Below are positions 59,847 to 64,000 of a stretch of DNA of 64,000 nucleotides, one piece after another. Under the pieces are notes generated by a model that saw nothing but the letters and a program-made list of their open reading frames with translations, made no database searches and had not been told where the DNA came from. Each line of letters begins with the position of its first letter. The first letter of the stretch is position 1. Both the position numbers and the translations under genes were made by a program. The stretch is from Prevotella sp. (GTDB lineage Bacteria > Bacteroidota > Bacteroidia > Bacteroidales > Bacteroidaceae), in the NCBI GenBank assembly GCA_017615355.1, contig JAGAAJ010000062.1, positions 1 through 64,000 on the forward strand, written 5' to 3'.

Positions 59847-60602
59847 ATGGCAACACATTTAATGAAAAAGAAGCTTTTTCTGTTTCTCGTCGCACTACTT
59901 GCTGCAACGGGAGTGAAAGCCGAAGAATGGGACTTTGAAAACGGCTTAGACGGCTGGACCGTCATTGACGGCAATAATGACGGATACACATGGACGCTGA
60001 CAAGTGCCATTCCCTCCACATGGACTTTCTATGCCGATATGACACTTAACTGGTATCACACCGGCAGCAATGCTGTGTGCAGCGGTTCTTACATCAACGG
60101 CGTCGGTGCCCTGACACCCAACGAATATCTTGTCTCACCACAGATCAGGCCTTCGACAGGTTGCAAAATCAGTTTCTGGGCCGCCGCTGTCGATGCCACC
60201 TATGCTGCTGATCATTTCGGTGTTTTCGTTTCTACAGGAACTCCCGTTGCCAACAACTTTGTATCGGTACGAGAATGGACGCTGACAGGATCGCGTGAAT
60301 TCGTCGGTGGCAGACAGGAAGCGCCAAGACACGTTGGTACCTGGCATTACTATACAGCCGACCTGGGAGCCTATGCCAATCAGAAGATATATGTAGCCAT
60401 CCGTCATTTCAACTGCAATAACCAATATATCCTCGTCGTCGACGACATCAGCATAGTCGATGATGGCAAGACGGTAGGCATCGACACCAATCACCGTGAG
60501 CCAATAACCAACGACTATTATTACGACATGCAGGGCCGCCGTGTGTCTCAGCCAGCAAAGGGACTCTATATCAAGAATGGTAAAGCAGTCGTGATTAAAT
60601 AA
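59847..60602 (+). CDS. Secreted protein with cleaved-adhesin domain and Por-type C-terminal tail
   Basis: A 251-residue secreted protein; signal peptide KKKLFLFLVALLAATGVKA. The mature part is a single cleaved-adhesin (gingipain-haemagglutinin-like) jelly-roll: EEWDFENGLDGWTVIDGNNDGYTW, GALTPNEYLVSPQIR, CKISFWAAAVDATYAADHFGVFVSTG, and QKIYVAIRHFNCNNQYILVVDDISI. The tail YYYDMQGRRVSQPAKGLYIKNGKAVVIK resembles the short C-terminal sorting signal of exported Prevotella proteins. A second ATG at 59862 is closer to the signal peptide. Monocistronic. Confidence 0.85.
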   Translation: MATHLMKKKLFLFLVALLAATGVKAEEWDFENGLDGWTVIDGNNDGYTWTLTSAIPSTWTFYADMTLNWYHTGSNAVCSGSYINGVGALTPNEYLVSPQIRPSTGCKISFWAAAVDATYAADHFGVFVSTGTPVANNFVSVREWTLTGSREFVGGRQEAPRHVGTWHYYTADLGAYANQKIYVAIRHFNCNNQYILVVDDISIVDDGKTVGIDTNHREPITNDYYYDMQGRRVSQPAKGLYIKNGKAVVIK

Positions 60603-60646
60603 ACGGGAACGAATACAAATGACTCGAATTAGACGAATCATTTAAA

Positions 60647-60680
60647 GAAAAGCACCTGCAAAAGGTGCTTTTCCTGTTTT
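60647..60680. terminator. Terminator between the adhesin gene and the START-like gene
   Basis: Stem GAAAAGCACCT / AGGTGCTTTTC followed by CTGTTTTTA. Confidence 0.85.
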
Positions 60681-60690
60681 TATGTCAAAA

Positions 60691-61095
60691 TCAAAGACCG
60701 CTGGACTGATGGAGGCGCTCCAGGTTGCCGTCCCAAAGGTCGTGCAGGTCGTCGATGTCGTCAGGCAGAGAGAAATCGGTGACACAAAGGCACACCTCCT
60801 CTGTCAATTCGCTGCGGCCTATGCGCATCTCCCAGTAGGCATCAGGGTCGGTGTCATCTAACCATTTCAACTTGATGTGGCTGTTTTTTTCACGTTCCAT
60901 GATACGTGCGCTCATCGTATGATGCTCGCCCCACAGATCTCCCCACGTCATTTCCATCACGCCATTGGCCTCGTTCACGCGGTCGGCTATCCACCGCTCC
61001 AACCCGTGATCGGTGCTCATTAATGTCCACAGGATGTCCGGCTTGCGGGCGTTCAGCGGATATTCCAGCTCCAGTCTCTGTTTCTTTGTATTCAT
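60691..61095 (-). CDS. START-like domain protein
   Basis: A 134-residue protein starting MNTKKQRLELEYPLNARKPDILWTLMSTDHGLERWIADRVNEANGVMEMTWGDLWGEHHTMSARIMEREKNSHIKLKWLDDT, ending in a helix rich in Asp/Leu (LPDDIDDLHDLWDGNLERLHQS). The SRPBCC/START-like fold binds hydrophobic ligands; Bacteroidales carry it as a single-domain protein of unknown role. Promoter at 61117-61124 (TAATTTTG). Confidence 0.85.
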   Translation of the reverse strand: MNTKKQRLELEYPLNARKPDILWTLMSTDHGLERWIADRVNEANGVMEMTWGDLWGEHHTMSARIMEREKNSHIKLKWLDDTDPDAYWEMRIGRSELTEEVCLCVTDFSLPDDIDDLHDLWDGNLERLHQSSGL

Positions 61096-61116
61096 CAGGT
61101 CAGGTATTTAATATGG

Positions 61117-61124
61117 CGCAAAAT
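61117..61124 (-). promoter_or_regulatory. Promoter -7 box for the START-like gene
   Basis: TAATTTTG followed by CGCC on the minus strand, 21 bp upstream of the ATG. Confidence 0.55.
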
Positions 61125-61221
61125 TACAAAAAATAATGAGAATACATGCCAAGAAAAGGATTTTTTTTGCAGGGCAAATCCTAAATAAAGTTAACGGCAA
61201 GCAATTTCTCTTGCCTACATT

Positions 61222-61251
61222 TTTGCGTTTAGGCGAAAAACAGTACCTTTG
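61222..61251 (+). promoter_or_regulatory. Promoter for tRNA-Met
   Basis: TTTG at 61222-61225, 18-bp spacer, TACCTTTG at 61244-61251, then CACCCGC as in the tRNA-Lys promoter. Confidence 0.75.
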
Positions 61252-61277
61252 CACCCGCTTAACCGATAAAGGTTGTT

Positions 61278-61354
61278 GGCGGGATAGCTCAGCTGGTTAG
61301 AGCGCATGATTCATAATCATGAGGTCGCCGGTTCAATCCCGGCTCCCGCTACCA
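61278..61354 (+). tRNA. tRNA-Met (anticodon CAT), CCA encoded
   Basis: Acceptor GGCGGGA / TCCCGCT, D-arm GCTCAGCTGGTTAGAGC, anticodon stem CATGA / TCATG with loop TTCATAA (anticodon CAT), T-arm GCCGGTTCAATCCCGGC, and an encoded CCA. The G1-U72 pair and lack of three G-C pairs in the anticodon stem exclude an initiator; elongator Met is more likely than Ile(CAT), which needs lysidine and cannot be excluded. Confidence 0.93.
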
Positions 61355-61360
61355 CCAACG

Positions 61361-61395
61361 AGGCAGTCAGGCCATCAAGACCTGGCTGCCTTTTT
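61361..61395 (+). terminator. Terminator after tRNA-Met
   Basis: Stem AGGCAGTCAGG / CCTGGCTGCCT followed by TTTTT. The gap to surE then has TTAGCAATTAGCC-type echoes. Confidence 0.8.
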
Positions 61396-61451
61396 AAGTT
61401 TTTAGCAATTAGCCTTTGGCAATAGGCATTTAGCATTAAACATTCACAAAA

Positions 61452-62237
61452 ATGGAACGTCCGCTGATTCTCATTTCCAACGACGACGGCTATCAGGCTA
61501 AAGGAATCCGTAGCCTCATCGATATGGTCAAACATTTGGGCTACGTCATCGTTTGTGCCCCCGACGGGCCCCGATCGGGCTACGCCTGCGCTTTCTCGGC
61601 CACAACGCCGTTGACGCTCACCCTACGCGAAAAGAGCGATGGCGCGGAGATATGGTCATGCAACGGCACACCCGTCGATTGTGTGAAGATGGCCTTGCAC
61701 GAGATTGTTCCGCGCCGACCCGACATCGTCATCGGCGGCATCAATCACGGCGACAATGCCTCGGTGAACACTCACTACAGCGGCACGATGGGCGTGGTGA
61801 TGGAGGGTTGTATGAAACATATTCCCTCTGTGGCCTACTCTATCTGCGACTATAGCGCCGACGCCAATTTCGACCCCATGCGTCCCTATGTGGAACGCTT
61901 CACTGCTCAGGTGCTGAAGGAAGGTCTGCCGAGGGGTGTCTGCTTGAATATCAATTTCCCAAGCCTCACCGGGAATTATAAGGGCGTGAAAGTGTGCCGC
62001 ATGGGCCTCGGCTCCTGGCTCAACGAGGTGACGAAATGCCACCACCCCCGCGGCTACGATTACTGGTGGATGGTAGGCCACTATCACGACGATGAGCCGG
62101 AAGCTACCGACACCGACCGCTGGGCCTTGGACAACGGCTACGTGGCTATCACTCCTACCCATATGGACGTCACTGCCTATGAAGCGATGGAAACTCTTGA
62201 ATCCCAATTCACTAATCTTAATTCTCAGGTCTCTTGA
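61452..62237 (+). CDS. surE: 5'/3'-nucleotidase SurE
   Basis: A 261-residue enzyme with all SurE motifs: PLILISNDDGYQAKGIRSLIDMV (Asp-Asp metal site), VVCAPDGPRSG-like VIVCAPDGPRSGYACAFS, GTPVDCVKMALHEI, PDIVIGGINHGDNASVNTHYSGTMGVVMEGCMK, and the C-terminal YVAITPTHMDVTAYEAMETLE. It dephosphorylates nucleoside 5' and 3' monophosphates. The last residues (FTNLNSQVS) are an echo-repeat tail absent from typical SurE. The TGA overlaps the lpxB start. Confidence 0.95.
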   Translation: MERPLILISNDDGYQAKGIRSLIDMVKHLGYVIVCAPDGPRSGYACAFSATTPLTLTLREKSDGAEIWSCNGTPVDCVKMALHEIVPRRPDIVIGGINHGDNASVNTHYSGTMGVVMEGCMKHIPSVAYSICDYSADANFDPMRPYVERFTAQVLKEGLPRGVCLNINFPSLTGNYKGVKVCRMGLGSWLNEVTKCHHPRGYDYWWMVGHYHDDEPEATDTDRWALDNGYVAITPTHMDVTAYEAMETLESQFTNLNSQVS

Positions 62238-63355
62238 AATACTACTTGATAGCTGGAGAGGCATCGGGCGACTTGCACGCCTCGCGCCTGATGACAGAGC
62301 TGAAGAAGCATGATGCCGACGCGGAGTTCCGTTTCTACGGCGGCGACGAGATGCTGGCGGCTGGCGGCACTCGTGTGAAGCATTATCGTGAGATGGCCTA
62401 TATGGGATTTGTACCTGTCATCCTGCATCTGCCAACCATTCTCAAGAACATGCGGCATGCCAAGCAGGACATCCAAGCTTGTCTACCCGACGTCGTTATT
62501 CTCGTCGACTATCCTGGCTTCAATCTGAAGATTGCCAAATACATCAAGAAGAACGCGATCGCACCTATCTATTATTACATCGCACCGAAAATCTGGGCCT
62601 GGAAGGAATACCGCATCAAGAATATCAAGCGCGATGTGGACGAGCTCTTCTCCATCCTTCCCTTCGAAATAGATTTCTTTGAGAAGAAGCACCACTGCCC
62701 CATTCACTATGTGGGCAACCCGACAGCGGATGAGGTAAGGGAGTTTCTGAAAAGTGAAAAGTCAAGAGAGGATTCTTCACGTAAGACAATTGCCATTCTT
62801 TGCGGCTCGCGTCGTCAGGAGATCAAGGCCAATCTGCCGGCTATGCTACAAGTGACCGACAAATACAGCAATGATTATCAGATTGTCATTGCCGGCGCTC
62901 CGAGCATCGATGCCGACTACTACAAACCATTCATGGAGGGACACAAGGTCAGCATTGTCTTCAATAAGACCTATGACCTGCTATCGAAGGCTCATGCTGC
63001 TCTTGTCACCAGCGGCACTGCCACCTTGGAGACGGCCCTTTTCGGCGTGCCGCAGGTGGTGTGCTACGAGACGAGACCGCATTGGTTTTTCAAATGGCTG
63101 CGCAAAAAGCTGCTGAAGGTGAAATATGTGTCGTTAGTCAACCTTATTGCTAACAGCGAAGTGGTGAAGGAGCTGGTGGTCGATACTTTCTCTGCCGAGA
63201 ATATCGAGAAAGAATTGTCCGTTCTCCTGCCAGATGACAGTCCGGAGCGCCGTCAAATGCTGGAAGACTACAGCGACGTGTGGCAGCGTTTAGGTGACAA
63301 ACGGGCACCTGAAGAAGCAGCCCGCATCATCTGTCGTTTGCTAAATAATAAATAA
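62234..63355 (+). CDS. lpxB: Lipid-A-disaccharide synthase
   Basis: A 373-residue GT19 enzyme starting at a TTG (TTG AAA TAC, MKYYLIAGEASGDLHASRLMTELKKHD). Motifs: FYGGDEMLAAGG, YMGFVPVILHLPTILKN, VVILVDYPGFNLKIAKY, IYYYIAPKIWAWKEYRIKNIKRDVDELFSILPFE, HYVGNPTADEV, AILCGSRRQEIKANL, and AALVTSGTATLETALFGVPQVVCYET. It joins UDP-diacylglucosamine and lipid X to make the lipid A disaccharide. It overlaps surE by 4 bp (TTGA). Insert KSEKSRED at about 62748-62775 is an echo repeat. Confidence 0.96.
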   Translation: MKYYLIAGEASGDLHASRLMTELKKHDADAEFRFYGGDEMLAAGGTRVKHYREMAYMGFVPVILHLPTILKNMRHAKQDIQACLPDVVILVDYPGFNLKIAKYIKKNAIAPIYYYIAPKIWAWKEYRIKNIKRDVDELFSILPFEIDFFEKKHHCPIHYVGNPTADEVREFLKSEKSREDSSRKTIAILCGSRRQEIKANLPAMLQVTDKYSNDYQIVIAGAPSIDADYYKPFMEGHKVSIVFNKTYDLLSKAHAALVTSGTATLETALFGVPQVVCYETRPHWFFKWLRKKLLKVKYVSLVNLIANSEVVKELVVDTFSAENIEKELSVLLPDDSPERRQMLEDYSDVWQRLGDKRAPEEAARIICRLLNNK

Positions 63356-63385
63356 GGTGTGACCTCCTTGAGGCCACACCTTATT
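63351..63385. terminator. Terminator between lpxB and the GH97 gene
   Basis: Stem AATAAGGTGTG / CACACCTTATT; works for both convergent genes. Confidence 0.85.
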
Positions 63386-63406
63386 TATATTGTGTTTCTA
63401 TACTTT

Positions 63407-64000
<594 letters not shown>

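Overview
The window is chromosomal DNA of a gut- or oral-type Bacteroidales bacterium, most likely Prevotella or a close relative (Segatella). The grounds are: almost every transcription unit starts from a Bacteroidetes -7 box (TAnnTTTG, often with a TTG or TTTG about 19-20 bp upstream); Shine-Dalgarno sequences are nearly absent; the TonB-ExbB-ExbD-ExbD-PstS-like-TPR cluster, the FeoA-FeoB fusion, a LruC lipoprotein and a Por-type C-terminal tail are all Bacteroidetes traits; and short purine or pyrimidine echo repeats are scattered through intergenic and coding DNA. No species call is possible from the sequence alone.

Layout. 1-5.4 kb: start of feoAB, a TerB/DnaJ protein, a cytidylate-kinase-like protein, mannonate dehydratase (uxuA), exonuclease III and a C4-dicarboxylate antiporter. 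5.4-11.3 kb: a probable lactate operon read leftward (LldP permease, FAD/Fe-S D-2-hydroxyacid dehydrogenase, porin). 11.4-14.8 kb: DsbD-type reductase followed by L-cysteine desulfidase. 14.9-16.3 kb: infC-rpmI-rplT. 16.3-20.8 kb: rmlA, Wza-type exporter and Wzz-type co-polymerase, the end of a surface-polysaccharide locus. 21-24.1 kb: a conserved unknown, a coiled-coil protein, zapA and rny. 24.1-29 kb: DUF1573 protein, a membrane AraC regulator translationally coupled to a GH105 pectin hydrolase, and a LruC lipoprotein. 29.2-38.1 kb: tRNA-Lys, EEP-family protein, rhomboid protease, HU, CYTH protein, an aldo-keto reductase/mutarotase pair, prfB, a glycine-zipper lipoprotein, rlpA, gdhA.

38.2-48.3 kb is the accessory part. 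It holds two Hanks-type Ser/Thr kinases, one fused through a transmembrane helix to an FKBP prolyl isomerase, followed by a module of a smalltalk-type micropeptide, an HU-like protein with a Gly-rich tail, two proteins sharing an APxGQxxxHV motif (one with a 21-bp tandem-repeat coiled coil), a P5/lysozyme-like protein, and a VirE_N/DUF3987 primase-helicase-like protein with two flanking small genes. An inverted repeat of about 57 bp (palindrome plus terminator hairpin) lies at both ends of this ~10 kb block. No integrase or transposase is visible. This block is the best candidate for a poorly described system.

48.3-64 kb: TPR protein, PstS-like lipoprotein, TonB, two ExbD and ExbB (energy transduction to the outer membrane), an aspartate-type aminotransferase, a zinc-ribbon/PEGA protein, ribBA, an LptF/G permease, a secreted adhesin-domain protein, a START-like protein, tRNA-Met, surE-lpxB, and the 3' part of a GH97 glycosidase cut by the window edge.

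A cross-cutting feature is that the short echo repeats found between genes also lie in frame inside genes (feoAB, lldP, dld, cyuA, infC, aldo-keto reductase, rlpA, virE, surE, lpxB), nearly always in linkers, tails or signal peptides.
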